From a virus, in IMG/VR virus record IMGVR_UViG_3300035698_009730, positions 1-39,795 of that record: DNA of 39,795 nucleotides; one strand, given 5' to 3'. Shown here piece after piece: positions 1 through 6,258 of the stretch. The position numbers and the translations under genes are program-made. The first letter of the stretch is position 1, and each line of letters starts with the position of its first letter. Below the pieces are notes generated by a model that did no database searches, was not told where the DNA came from, and was given only the letters and a program-made list of their open reading frames with translations.

Positions 1-1
1 T

Positions 2-115
2 AAATTTGTGGCGCGTGAATACTTATGTGAATATTGTTTATCTGAATATAGAGTAAGCATGGGTAGAGGTTTGAGAAATATAGAAAGTGAAATTTTAGTG
101 GAGAGGGGGATATAA
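2..115 (+). CDS. 3' end of a hypothetical protein (partial)
   Basis: An open frame enters from the left edge and ends at a TAA (113-115), giving 37 visible residues. It is rich in charged residues and has a close Cys pair (CEYC) near the start of the visible part, which could be half of a zinc site. Its stop overlaps the next ATG (TAATG), so the two genes are translationally coupled in the same early operon. Too little is visible to assign a function. Confidence 0.5.
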   Translation, partial: KFVAREYLCEYCLSEYRVSMGRGLRNIESEILVERGI

Positions 116-282
116 TGAAAGCTGAAACATTCAAGAGTCTTGGAACAACTAAGCAACTCGCTTACATCAACAGGCTAGAAAATATAAACAAACAGAAGCA
201 GGGTTTAATAGAAGGGTTGCAAGAGGTAGAAGGTTTATACAAAAAAAGAATAAAACTTTTAGAGAATAAAATAAAGGAGTAG
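115..282 (+). CDS. small coiled-coil protein, 55 aa, unknown function
   Basis: The start ATG overlaps the preceding stop (TAATG) and has a purine-rich SD (GAGAGGGGG) just upstream. The 55-residue product is almost entirely charged and polar (Lys, Glu, Gln, Asn) with Leu/Ile spacing typical of a long amphipathic helix or coiled coil from about residue 12 onward. There is no signal peptide or membrane segment. It lies in a run of tightly packed small early phage genes. Function not recognised. Confidence 0.55.
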   Translation: MKAETFKSLGTTKQLAYINRLENINKQKQGLIEGLQEVEGLYKKRIKLLENKIKE

Positions 283-287
283 ATAAT

Positions 288-695
288 ATGAAACATAAAG
301 CAAGTTTAACAATATCAAGACCATTTTATGGAGACGATAGAAAAAAGATATCAATAAAGGTCCGTGACAAAAAGGCCCGGATAATGTTTTTAGAATTACA
401 GATTGACCTAGATAAGTTTACTCAATGTTTAACAGGGTTGTCTGAAGTTGATTGTGATATGGACGTATATAATTTAGAAAATGTCGGCAAGGTGGAAGAG
501 TCAATGGATCTCATTTTTGAAGTAGGTGCTATCGGTTATGGTTCCGATAGAAAAAATCTTGCGTATAAATTAGCTAAAAAAATAGCGCCTAAAGGGTGGA
601 TTGTCTCTGATTATTTTGGTTCGCAAAATTCTTTTTTTAATAAAGACGGAAAACAAATGGCTCGTACAACTGCATCAAGATGGGTTGATAAATAA
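288..695 (+). CDS. hypothetical phage protein, 135 aa
   Basis: Start chosen because AAAGGAG lies 9 bases upstream of the ATG. The protein is soluble and looks like a mixed alpha/beta fold: a basic N-terminal strand region (residues 1-35), an acidic centre (about 50-80) and a basic C-terminus ending near a TTASRW segment. No catalytic motif was recognised. It sits in the early operon with 5 bases to the gene before and 10 to the gene after. Probably an accessory or host-interaction protein, but that is inference from position only. Confidence 0.65.
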   Translation: MKHKASLTISRPFYGDDRKKISIKVRDKKARIMFLELQIDLDKFTQCLTGLSEVDCDMDVYNLENVGKVEESMDLIFEVGAIGYGSDRKNLAYKLAKKIAPKGWIVSDYFGSQNSFFNKDGKQMARTTASRWVDK

Positions 696-705
696 AGGAG
701 GAGCT

Positions 706-978
706 ATGGACTCACAAGAAAAAGACGATATAATTATGCTATTAACCACAGATGCAGAAATAAAAGAATCATTAATAGTAGGATATATACAGGCTATTGA
801 TGCCAGAGATAATAAAATAGTTGAGTTAAAAAAAGAACTATATAAACTAAAAATGGAATACAGAAACATAAAATCTGAAAACAAAGAAGCAGACAAAATA
901 ATCCTTGCCGGGATAGACAGAATAAGTGCGTTAGAAAAAGCTTCAAGGGAGAAGTTAAAACCATGGCTGAAACAATAA
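706..978 (+). CDS. coiled-coil hypothetical protein, 90 aa
   Basis: The frame is open from 601, but the ATG at 706 is preceded by a near-perfect SD (AAAGGAGGAG) and is the natural start. The earlier start would overlap the previous gene by about 95 bases. Residues 25-75 are a strongly heptad-like Lys/Glu-rich helix, so the product is probably an elongated oligomeric coiled coil. Its last 16 bases overlap the start of the next gene. No family recognised. Confidence 0.65.
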   Translation: MDSQEKDDIIMLLTTDAEIKESLIVGYIQAIDARDNKIVELKKELYKLKMEYRNIKSENKEADKIILAGIDRISALEKASREKLKPWLKQ

Positions 979-1115
979 TAAAAGAACTAAAAGAAACTTT
1001 GGAGAAAGTAAAAGCCCTGGAGGTTGAAGATAGTATCAGCAAAAACGACAAGGGCGAGATTATGTTTAATATTGACCATGCAATTACTTTGCTAGAATGT
1101 GGGTGTTTAAATTAA
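963..1115 (+). CDS. hypothetical protein, 50 aa
   Basis: This small gene starts 16 bases inside the end of the preceding gene, with AAGGGAGAAG as SD. It encodes 50 residues: a charged amphipathic helix (residues 1-25), a loop, and a second helix ending in a CGC tripeptide near the C-terminus. The overlap suggests translational coupling. No known family was recognised. Confidence 0.5.
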   Translation: MAETIIKELKETLEKVKALEVEDSISKNDKGEIMFNIDHAITLLECGCLN

Positions 1116-1169
1116 ATTTAGGCAGTTTTCTAACTGTCTATCTACTTATTATTTTTACGGGAGGCAATT

Positions 1170-1406
1170 ATGATCACAGATAAAGACATCAAGAAAGGTC
1201 TTGACGAGGCGTACCATAAAGCCGGACAGAACGCATATTTTGGCAATGGCTTTAAAGCTGGCGTTAAGTTTGCTGTAGAATTTGAACAAAAAAATAATAA
1301 ACAAATACAGACAGATACCCTATGGGTTGACCCACACCAATGCACAGGTTTTTGTGAAGATTGTGCAATTAAAGAAATATGTCGTCCATACAACGGGCAC
1401 TGCTGA
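1170..1406 (+). CDS. small Cys-rich protein, 78 aa, possible zinc or Fe-S site
   Basis: An excellent SD (GGGAGG) lies 6 bases before the ATG. Residues 1-45 resemble a helical phage protein. The C-terminal third carries four closely spaced cysteines in the pattern C-x3-C-x2-C-x5-C with a further C-terminal Cys. Such clusters usually bind zinc or an Fe-S cluster, but the pattern alone does not decide which. It is separated from upstream genes by 54 bases with only a weak 5-bp hairpin, so it is probably co-transcribed. Confidence 0.6.
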   Translation: MITDKDIKKGLDEAYHKAGQNAYFGNGFKAGVKFAVEFEQKNNKQIQTDTLWVDPHQCTGFCEDCAIKEICRPYNGHC

Positions 1407-1430
1407 TTAATATATTAGGAGCCAAAAAAA

Positions 1431-1613
1431 ATGAAATCAGAACTAATACAAATTTATAACGCTTGTCAACGTGCCAAAGCAGAGATTGACAAGATACCGA
1501 AGTTTAAAATTCCCGGGAAAGAGGAATGTATAGACAAAAAGGCTGTAATGAAAAGTTTGTTTAAGATATTCGATGTCGTGGGTAAAGAAGTTAAAAATGA
1601 ATTGAAGGATTAA
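1431..1613 (+). CDS. hypothetical protein, 60 aa
   Basis: The ATG follows TTAGGAG at 8 bases. The 60-residue basic protein consists of two predicted helices separated by a Pro/Lys-rich linker (IPKFKIPGKE, residues 20-29). It has no membrane segment and no recognised motif. It is the last gene before a 103-base gap that contains a short GC-rich hairpin (AGGGG/CCCCT arms, 1616-1635) without a U-tract. Confidence 0.55.
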   Translation: MKSELIQIYNACQRAKAEIDKIPKFKIPGKEECIDKKAVMKSLFKIFDVVGKEVKNELKD

Positions 1614-1716
1614 GGGGCGTTTCAAACTCCCCTAAAAGGAGAAAGATAAATAAAGTAATTTGGATAAAGTGAATTAAAGTCTTGCATTGTGTGTCAACCT
1701 ATGATAAGGTAAAAGA

Positions 1717-1884
1717 ATGAAAAATATAAAAAGATTTACAATGAGGTTGTCTGAAAAGCAACTAGAAACTCTAAAAGAGACGGCTATAAAAGAGAAAAGA
1801 ACTCTTGCTGCTGTTATTAGGAATTTTATAGATGAAATTAAAGAAACCGAAGTTCGCAAAACTGACTCTGAAAATGGTCTGTAG
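1717..1884 (+). CDS. ribbon-helix-helix (Arc/CopG-like) DNA-binding protein, 55 aa
   Basis: The 55-residue protein has the layout of ribbon-helix-helix repressors: a short beta strand (RFTMRLS, residues 6-12), helix A (EKQLETLKETAIKEK), a turn with a conserved-type Leu, and helix B (LAAVIRNFIDE). Proteins of this family bind operators as dimers through the strand. Its 3' end overlaps the winged-helix gene by 53 bases in another frame. A palindrome-rich stretch (2240-2431) lies just downstream of that gene and could hold its operators. This is inference. Confidence 0.65.
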   Translation: MKNIKRFTMRLSEKQLETLKETAIKEKRTLAAVIRNFIDEIKETEVRKTDSENGL

Positions 1885-2239
1885 TAAAGCATACCAAGAT
1901 TTAAATGCGCCGTCATTAAAAGTATTATCTTATTTTTTACTTCAACAATGGTGGGTTAATACATCAAAGGACAGGAACAAGCCTAACTGGATTATTACCA
2001 ATAAAGACGAAATATTTTTGCCGTATTCTGTTTTTGTACAAGCTCCATTTAATATGGGTTTACAGACTGTTACTCGCGCTTTAACTTCACTCTTAGCCCA
2101 TGGGTTTTTTAAGGTTGTTAAACAAGGAGGTCTTGCTAAGGGGCACAAAACTCAGTACGGTGTTTCTGACAAATGGAAGATCTGGTCGAAAGGTGAGGTT
2201 ATTTTCACACGTAAGCCATTCTTCAAGGAGAGATTTTAG
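1832..2239 (+). CDS. winged-helix DNA-binding protein, possible replication initiator
   Basis: 135 residues with the pattern of phage and plasmid winged-helix initiators: a helix with SLKVLSYFLL (28-37), then the recognition-helix segment TVTRALTSLLAHGF (about 79-92), followed by the wing (VVKQGG). This arrangement (Tv.rAl..L...GF) is typical of replication-type proteins. The start at 1832 has an AGGAA SD and lies inside the preceding gene. The next ATG (1874) has no SD. The origin-like region immediately downstream supports a role in replication or its control, but no enzymatic domain is present, so a regulator is equally possible. Confidence 0.55.
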   Translation: MKLKKPKFAKLTLKMVCSKAYQDLNAPSLKVLSYFLLQQWWVNTSKDRNKPNWIITNKDEIFLPYSVFVQAPFNMGLQTVTRALTSLLAHGFFKVVKQGGLAKGHKTQYGVSDKWKIWSKGEVIFTRKPFFKERF

Positions 2240-2266
2240 GTAATAACTGGTATACTTATATAATGA

Positions 2267-2404
2267 CATACAACATGTATAATGAGGGATTGCGATTTAA
2301 TTATACGCACTGAATACCAAAGAATCTGAAAGGGGCTTTAAATGGGTGATAGTTAAAATTGTTTGTTATACACAGTGGGAGTACTTCATTATACGTGTTG
2401 TATA
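2267..2404. repeat. 18-bp inverted repeat with 102-bp spacer
   Basis: The left arm (2267-2284) and the reverse complement of the right arm (2387-2404) match at 16 of 18 positions. Each arm is itself a short palindrome of the form ATAC-N5-GTAT, as expected of a binding site for a dimeric protein. Candidates are the ribbon-helix-helix or winged-helix protein encoded just upstream. Confidence 0.55.
2366..2374 (+). promoter_or_regulatory. DnaA-box match (TTATACACA)
   Basis: An exact match to the consensus TTATNCACA. A one-mismatch copy in the same orientation lies 65 bases upstream (2301-2309). Supports, but does not prove, an origin in 2240-2431. Confidence 0.4.
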
Positions 2405-2431
2405 AAGAGAAAATACTAATGGAGGATAATA

Positions 2432-2503
2432 ATGCTTGAGGTAAACAAGATATACAATGAAAACTGCCTTGATACCATGTCAAGAATAGGGATGAGAAAA
2501 TGA
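2432..2503 (+). pseudogene. remnant of an adenine/N4-cytosine DNA methyltransferase (first 19 codons)
   Basis: A strong SD (GGAGG) and ATG open a frame whose first 19 residues (…NKIYNENCLDTMSRI) look like the N-terminus of phage DNA-adenine or N4-cytosine methyltransferases, which usually begin with NxIYNxDCLxxM and then carry the DPPY catalytic motif. Here the frame stops after 23 residues and no DPPY or FxGxG motif follows. The remainder seems deleted, so the piece cannot be an enzyme. It directly precedes another damaged methyltransferase gene. Confidence 0.5.
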
Positions 2504-2623
2504 AGATTATATTTAAAAGATTACTATTCTAAAAATAAGGAGTCTATTTTGGAACAACAAAAATTAAAAAGAGAGGAGGTTGCCAGTGACTAATTTAAAA
2601 ATATTAAATTTGTTCGCTGGCAT

Positions 2624-3259
2624 TTGACCGGTGGAAATCGCAAACTATGGAGTGATGAACACGAAATAACAGCCGTTGAACTCAACCCTGATATTGCAAA
2701 AGTTTATCAAAAGTTTTATCCTGATGATACTGTAATTGTTGGAGATGCTCACCAGTATTTACTTGAACGTCACAAGGAGTTTGATTTTATATGGGCGAGT
2801 CCTCCGTGTCAAAGTCATTCAGGTTGTAACCATTTTTTAAAAGGTCAAGGAATTTATAGGTATCCAGATATGAAATTATGGCAAGAGATATTATTTTTAA
2901 AACATTTCTGTGATAGTAAATATGTAGTTGAAAATGTAAAAAGTTATTATGATCCAATAATTGAACCTCAAACAATCGGAAGGCATTATTTTTGGTCTAA
3001 TTTTTTAATATTGCCAAAACAAATAAATTATTCCCAAATAGGTACAATGAATAGAAGTGCATCAAAAGAGAGCCAACGAAAAGCAATAATTAGAGAGGCG
3101 CAAATACCTGGGTTTTTAAACTTGCATGGCCTTAAAGATTTTAAACTTAAAAATAAAAGGCAGGTATTAAGAAATTGTGTCTACCCTCAGCTTGGCAAAC
3201 ATATCCTAGATTGTGCTATGGGAGCAGAGATAAAAACAGAAGAACTCGAACTATTTTAA
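2624..3259 (+). CDS. C5-cytosine DNA methyltransferase, frameshifted in motif I
   Basis: The long frame (residues from GGNRKLW on) carries the catalytic motif IV (SPPCQSHS, Cys nucleophile) and a motif VI-like VVENV, typical of small phage C5-cytosine methyltransferases that transfer a methyl group from SAM to cytosine C5. The true 5' end lies upstream in another frame: a GTG at 2586 with a GAGGAGG SD encodes the start of motif I (NLFAGI) and then hits TGA at 2625-2627. Removing five bases (TGACC) joins the two halves into the normal FAGIGG SAM-binding loop. The intact-frame ORF begins only at a TTG (2624). Probably a recent pseudogene. A programmed shift or sequence error is possible. Residues after about 150 appear normal. 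Confidence 0.7.
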   Translation: MTGGNRKLWSDEHEITAVELNPDIAKVYQKFYPDDTVIVGDAHQYLLERHKEFDFIWASPPCQSHSGCNHFLKGQGIYRYPDMKLWQEILFLKHFCDSKYVVENVKSYYDPIIEPQTIGRHYFWSNFLILPKQINYSQIGTMNRSASKESQRKAIIREAQIPGFLNLHGLKDFKLKNKRQVLRNCVYPQLGKHILDCAMGAEIKTEELELF

Positions 3260-3278
3260 CAAAAGGAAAGGAGAAGGA

Positions 3279-3827
3279 ATGATACAAATAAAAATACAAG
3301 ACTTTCAATCCAACGAAGAGTATGAATTTTATCATTGGCTCCTGGAGGCAGAATTACATGGTATTGTATCAGAGATAGAATACCAACCTTGTACTTTTGT
3401 TTTAGCAGATCCAGTTTTGTATTTAAAAAAGATTCAGTTAAAGACAAAAATCAAGCATGTTCCAACTAATTTATTATCAAAGGCAACGTACTCTCCAGAT
3501 TTCAGGTTCTTGGTGCATAATAGCTCGATACAGAGCGTTATAAAAAATAGGCATACTATCGCCTACAATAAAACCCTAGTGGACGTAAAAGGAACGTTCG
3601 CAGGGAAAAACAATTCGTCTGCTGCAACATTCCCAATAAAGCGTAAGTGGTTATATCAAAAAGAGGGAATTTTTGTTGAAAAGGTTGTGCCTGAAAAGCT
3701 GTTCAAATTAACCTGGGTTCCTGAAGTGGCCAGGCTAACACCAAAAAAGAGGCAACCAGTAAAAAAATATATTGGTTATAAAACGATTAAAGAATTTATA
3801 AAGGAGGAAGAAAGTGGGAAAGATTAG
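3279..3827 (+). CDS. PD-(D/E)XK-type phage endonuclease
   Basis: 182 residues. The pattern YSPDF (71-75) followed about 27 residues later by VDVKG (101-105), preceded by an acidic helix (NEEYEFYHWLLEAEL), is the signature of PD-(D/E)XK nucleases. In these enzymes D74, D102 and K104 would bind metal and catalyse DNA cleavage. It recalls phage DUF1064-like and other recombination nucleases, but the exact family was not resolved. An SD (GGAGAAGG) precedes the ATG. The gene sits between the methyltransferase and an SSB-like gene and overlaps the latter by 14 bases, which fits a role in phage DNA recombination or processing. Confidence 0.6.
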   Translation: MIQIKIQDFQSNEEYEFYHWLLEAELHGIVSEIEYQPCTFVLADPVLYLKKIQLKTKIKHVPTNLLSKATYSPDFRFLVHNSSIQSVIKNRHTIAYNKTLVDVKGTFAGKNNSSAATFPIKRKWLYQKEGIFVEKVVPEKLFKLTWVPEVARLTPKKRQPVKKYIGYKTIKEFIKEEESGKD

Positions 3828-4128
3828 GGTATCAATACGGATTAATGTTAAAAAGATTCTTAAAGACAGGTTATACGCAGGTGCTAAGGGAACGTATCTT
3901 GATTTATCAACACTAATAGATTTAGACAACAAAGACCAATATGATAATAACGGTTTCATATCTCAATCAGTGACAAAAGAAGAAAGAGAACAGGGCGTAC
4001 AGACTCCTATCCTTGGTAATTGTAAAGTAGTTTGGAAAGAAGAACAACAACAAGATACGCCAGGCTTTACTCCACGGCCAGAAAGTGGGCAGGGTGGGCA
4101 AGAGCCAGAGCCAGACATACCATTTTGA
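3814..4128 (+). CDS. SSB-like protein with acidic DIPF tail
   Basis: 104 residues starting at a GTG with an SD (GGAGG) inside the nuclease gene. Residues 1-70 look like a compact beta-rich domain. After a Gln/Gly/Pro-rich linker (about 78-97) the protein ends in EPEPDIPF, the same kind of acidic amphipathic tip (D-D-I-P-F) that bacterial and phage single-stranded DNA-binding proteins use to recruit partners. The size is smaller than a full OB-fold SSB, so this is a probable SSB analogue. Position after a nuclease supports a replication or recombination role. Confidence 0.55.
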   Translation: MGKIRVSIRINVKKILKDRLYAGAKGTYLDLSTLIDLDNKDQYDNNGFISQSVTKEEREQGVQTPILGNCKVVWKEEQQQDTPGFTPRPESGQGGQEPEPDIPF

Positions 4129-4175
4129 TATGTTCAATAAATTCAGGTAGTTATAAAAATTAACAGGAGCTATCA

Positions 4176-4352
4176 ATGAAGCAAAAATGGGTCAACGAAT
4201 CAGACTTGGATTGTTGCGAATCTAAAAGAGATGGTTGTTATTTGTCTGAGAGCGAACTTAAGTTACTTCTCAAGCTGACGAATAAATTGTCAATGTCGTT
4301 TCTTGCAGGCAAAGGGTTCACTGCTCCTGAATCCGAAACAATAACAGGCTAA
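4176..4352 (+). CDS. small hypothetical protein, 58 aa
   Basis: SD CAGGAG lies 8 bases before the ATG. The product has three cysteines in its first 21 residues (CC then C) and a Leu-rich helix (KLLLKLTNKLSM). There is no membrane segment and no recognised family. It is the last gene before the hairpin terminator at 4385-4422. Confidence 0.5.
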   Translation: MKQKWVNESDLDCCESKRDGCYLSESELKLLLKLTNKLSMSFLAGKGFTAPESETITG

Positions 4353-4384
4353 TCAATTAAATAATCGTCTAACATAACTTTTGT

Positions 4385-4422
4385 GGTGTTAGCCGGAACT
4401 GGATAACACCTTATTATTTTTT
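4385..4422 (+). terminator. rho-independent terminator
   Basis: A perfect 7-bp stem (GGTGTTA/TAACACC) with a 12-base loop is followed by TTATTATTTTTT. It would end transcripts of the SSB-like and 58-aa genes, with partial readthrough to the three small genes downstream. Confidence 0.7.
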
Positions 4423-4439
4423 AATGCAAGGAGGCACGA

Positions 4440-4502
4440 ATGTTAACAATAATTTCAGCTCAAATTTGGTTATTAACTTTAATAATTATATGGAAAAAAT
4501 AA
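4440..4502 (+). CDS. possible 20-aa membrane peptide
   Basis: A consensus SD (AAGGAGGC) precedes an ATG that opens a 20-residue, strongly hydrophobic peptide ending in Trp-Lys-Lys. It could insert in the membrane as a single short helix. The stop overlaps the start region of the next small frame. The strong SD favours translation, but a peptide this short cannot be verified from sequence alone. Confidence 0.35.
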   Translation: MLTIISAQIWLLTLIIIWKK

Positions 4503-4582
4503 TAAAAACTTACAACAAACTTCGCAAGCTCGTTGATGAAGTTTGTCATTACATCAACAGGGGAGGATATAAAAATGAATAA
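4490..4582 (+). CDS. possible 30-aa small protein
   Basis: The ATG lies 13 bases before the end of the preceding peptide and has no SD of its own, so it would depend on coupling. It encodes 30 basic residues forming one amphipathic helix (YNKLRKLVDEVCHYI). The end overlaps the following ATG by 8 bases. Unknown and tentative. Confidence 0.35.
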   Translation: MEKIIKTYNKLRKLVDEVCHYINRGGYKNE

Positions 4583-4799
4583 CAAATACGCTACAAAGAG
4601 AGCCAAGAAACAACACAAAGAGACTGCCGTAACACAGAAGACTTGTGCAGATTGCCACTGGCTGAGATCAACGAAATGTATTGACGTTTTTGAGTGCTTG
4701 AATAACAAAAACGGGGATTTGAGGCTTGTTCCGAGATATTTTAAGCAGAAAGAATCTGGCAGGGTTAGAAGAAAAAGCAAATGGGAATGGAATAAATAG
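4575..4799 (+). CDS. basic Cys-rich protein, 74 aa, possible zinc finger
   Basis: The frame is open further left, but the ATG at 4575 has a strong SD (GGGGAGGA) and is preferred. The protein is highly basic at both ends (NKYATKRAKKQHK; RRKSKWEWNK) and has four cysteines in the centre arranged C-x2-C-x8-C-x5-C (about 24-42), a plausible zinc ribbon. This suggests nucleic-acid binding. It is the last plus-strand gene before the terminator region. Confidence 0.55.
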   Translation: MNNKYATKRAKKQHKETAVTQKTCADCHWLRSTKCIDVFECLNNKNGDLRLVPRYFKQKESGRVRRKSKWEWNK

Positions 4800-4828
4800 T
4801 TGACAGAATAAAAGCTTTGTGTTATTTA
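4800..4828 (+). promoter_or_regulatory. candidate sigma70 promoter
   Basis: A perfect -35 (TTGACA, 4800-4805), a 17-base spacer and a weak -10 (TATTTA, 4823-4828) follow immediately after the stop of the preceding gene. The only thing downstream before the terminator is about 75 non-coding bases, so it would drive a short RNA. Confidence 0.35.
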
Positions 4829-4834
4829 TTGAAG

Positions 4835-4941
4835 TAATGAGAATCTCCGACAAGGGATTCCGCAAGTGGTTTTTCTTACGTTTTGTTCATTTTTTTCTCC
4901 AAGCCCCTACAGTTTGGCCACTGTAGGGGCTACCTTTTTTT
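4835..4941 (+). ncRNA. candidate small RNA of about 105 nt
   Basis: The stretch lies between a TTGACA-type promoter and a strong intrinsic terminator and has no ORF. It includes a small hairpin (GAATC/GATTC arms near 4851-4870) and a U-rich segment before the terminator stem. Expression and function are inference. Confidence 0.25.
4902..4941 (+). terminator. strong rho-independent terminator between convergent genes
   Basis: A perfect 11-bp stem (AGCCCCTACAG/CTGTAGGGGCT) with an 8-base loop is followed by ACC and seven Ts. The U-tract is on the plus-strand side only, so it stops plus-strand transcripts. The hairpin also sits directly behind the stop codon of the minus-strand operon and may protect that mRNA end. 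Confidence 0.85.
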
Positions 4942-5674
4942 ACGCTGTTGGTTTATACTTGCCGCGATCACATAAACCCCATTTTATAACTTCCCTTATC
5001 CCCTTTGCTCCCATGTGTCTATTTTTTCTAAACATATATCTATCTTTTCCAGTTTTACACATTACAGCAAGTTCTTTTTCAAGAGAGTCTACCTCGTTAA
5101 TCCTATCTGGATAATTAGCTAAGAGTCTAAAATCTGATCTGTTAGAATTAACACAGGGAAAGCACTCCATTGATCCATGTAATAAAATATCAATTCCTGA
5201 TCTTTCTTGTAATAAGTCTCTATCCATATCTGAGTATTCAACTAAAGGGTATTCCATCGCCCGGTTATATTTATCATCAAAAATAACTGAACGTGGATGA
5301 TTAGCCCTTTTTTGACTTTCACATCTCCTAATGCCAATATAAATAATTGCATCACAACATTTATCATTTTCGTCAAGCCATTTTTTAGTTGGCTCAGTTT
5401 TTAAAATTCCAGAACAAAAAGACATTTTGCTTGCAGCCATTGGGAAGCCTTTTTTATTTCGTACCATGTCTTTAAACCCTATGCTTTTCGTTTCAGCATA
5501 ATTAAATTTGTATCTGGCACAAAGGTTTTTAATTTCAGCCATTCTTTTATGCCACCATGTGATAGACCATCTAGTGTCATTAAATAATATGGTTACATTT
5601 TTAAGCTTATTTTCATAAGCCCATTGTATCAATGCAACTGAATCATTACCACCCGAACAACATATTATATTCAT
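4940..5674 (-). CDS. phosphoadenosine phosphosulfate reductase family (PP-loop) protein
   Basis: 244 residues. The N-terminus has the PP-loop SGGNDS (7-12) that grips the pyrophosphate of ATP or of an adenylyl sulfate. A YIGIRRCESQKR segment (about 112-123) and a C-terminal CFPC motif with a downstream NSNRSD follow, as in phage proteins annotated as PAPS-reductase family. These are related to DndC-type sulfur-transfer enzymes and ATP pyrophosphatases. The real substrate is not known. Sulfur chemistry on nucleic acid, cysteine metabolism or ATP-dependent modification are all possible. It is the last gene of the minus operon and ends inside the U-tract of the convergent terminator. Confidence 0.8.
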   Translation of the reverse strand: MNIICCSGGNDSVALIQWAYENKLKNVTILFNDTRWSITWWHKRMAEIKNLCARYKFNYAETKSIGFKDMVRNKKGFPMAASKMSFCSGILKTEPTKKWLDENDKCCDAIIYIGIRRCESQKRANHPRSVIFDDKYNRAMEYPLVEYSDMDRDLLQERSGIDILLHGSMECFPCVNSNRSDFRLLANYPDRINEVDSLEKELAVMCKTGKDRYMFRKNRHMGAKGIREVIKWGLCDRGKYKPTA

Positions 5675-5685
5675 AAGTGCCTTTT

Positions 5686-5883
5686 TTATCTAAACGTAGG
5701 ATAACATACAAACTCACGCTTCTCGGCTAAGTCGATTCTCGGAATTATAACAGGTGGGTGGTGGATAGTGCCACCGCTTGCGAGAAAATCGTTAACGCTT
5801 TGACAGTTGCAAGGCAAGACACCTTTCTTTCTAAGTTTTTCCCTTCTTTCCAGTTCGCTTCTTTTAATGTTAATAATTTCCAT
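5686..5883 (-). CDS. hypothetical protein, 65 aa
   Basis: The start at 5883 was chosen because TAGGAGA lies 7 bases upstream. A longer frame starting at 5907 would place this SD inside the gene. The product begins with a charged helix (about residues 5-22), carries a Cys pair (CNC) and ends in a Pro/Arg-rich tail. No family recognised. It lies 11 bases upstream of the PP-loop gene and is co-transcribed with it. Confidence 0.55.
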   Translation of the reverse strand: MEIINIKRSELERREKLRKKGVLPCNCQSVNDFLASGGTIHHPPVIIPRIDLAEKREFVCYPTFR

Positions 5884-5893
5884 GTCAGTTCTC

Positions 5894-6079
5894 CTATTTA
5901 AGTTCATTCGTTTTTAAAAGAATACCACCGACAAACGCAAGGGACAGTCCAAAAATGCTTATCAAGACACACCACAGCTCTCCGAGGGCTTCTTGTTCAG
6001 ACGATCCTACTCCAATATAGACTAAACTCAGTCCAGCAAATATTATAACAACTGCAAGCCAACTAAAGATATCTTTCAT
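5894..6079 (-). CDS. small membrane protein with two transmembrane helices, 61 aa
   Basis: Two hydrophobic segments (about residues 7-25 and 36-55), separated by a short acidic loop, make an integral membrane protein with both ends probably on the same side. Size and topology resemble small holins, but no lysis gene lies nearby and the neighbours are metabolic or unknown, so a holin role is not supported. The start overlaps the previous stop (ATGA). Confidence 0.6.
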   Translation of the reverse strand: MKDIFSWLAVVIIFAGLSLVYIGVGSSEQEALGELWCVLISIFGLSLAFVGGILLKTNELK

Positions 6080-6258
6080 TTTCTTTTCTCCCTGTATTCT
6101 AAAACAGCCGTTTCAACTATTTTTGTTTGATTCTTGCCAAGCCTACCCTGTTGCCTGAGCCAAGCCTTTATTTTTGGATCAATTTTAAAAGACATAGGCT
6201 CTTTATTGTCAAGCCCTTCTTTGCGCCCAGAACCTTCTCTTTTGCCACCTCTTGCCAT
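6076..6258 (-). CDS. small basic DNA-binding-like protein (GGKREGSGRK motif), 60 aa
   Basis: The frame extends to 6339, but the ATG at 6258 has an AAAGGAGC SD and overlaps the upstream stop (TAATG), so it is taken as the start. The N-terminus ARGGKREGSGRKEG is the AT-hook-like basic arm common in small phage proteins. It is followed by SFKIDPKIKAWLRQQG and a final helix like that of ribbon-helix-helix proteins. It may regulate this operon or the divergent one, which is inference. Confidence 0.6.
   Translation of the reverse strand: MARGGKREGSGRKEGLDNKEPMSFKIDPKIKAWLRQQGRLGKNQTKIVETAVLEYREKRK

Larger units (their letters stand above)
2240..2431. other. AT-rich non-coding region, candidate replication origin or operator cluster
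   Basis: This 192-base stretch has no supported gene. It holds an 18-base inverted repeat (2267-2284 and 2387-2404), a perfect DnaA-box match TTATACACA (2366-2374), a second box with one mismatch, TTATACGCA (2301-2309), and several TATAAT-like hexamers. It lies just after the winged-helix gene, a usual place for a phage or plasmid origin. The short boxes can also occur by chance in AT-rich DNA. Confidence 0.4.

Noticed and set aside
1682-1705. Possible promoter (TTGCAT … TATGAT) before the RHH gene
   Set aside because: The spacer is only 12 bases, too short for sigma70 promoters.
2301-2483. 60-codon minus-strand ORF over the origin-like region
   Set aside because: No SD, no motif, and it crosses the plus-strand methyltransferase stub.
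2549-2593. 14-codon frame starting at TTG before the C5 methyltransferase
   Set aside because: It has an SD (AAGGAG) but is too short and without any feature. More likely part of the decayed region.
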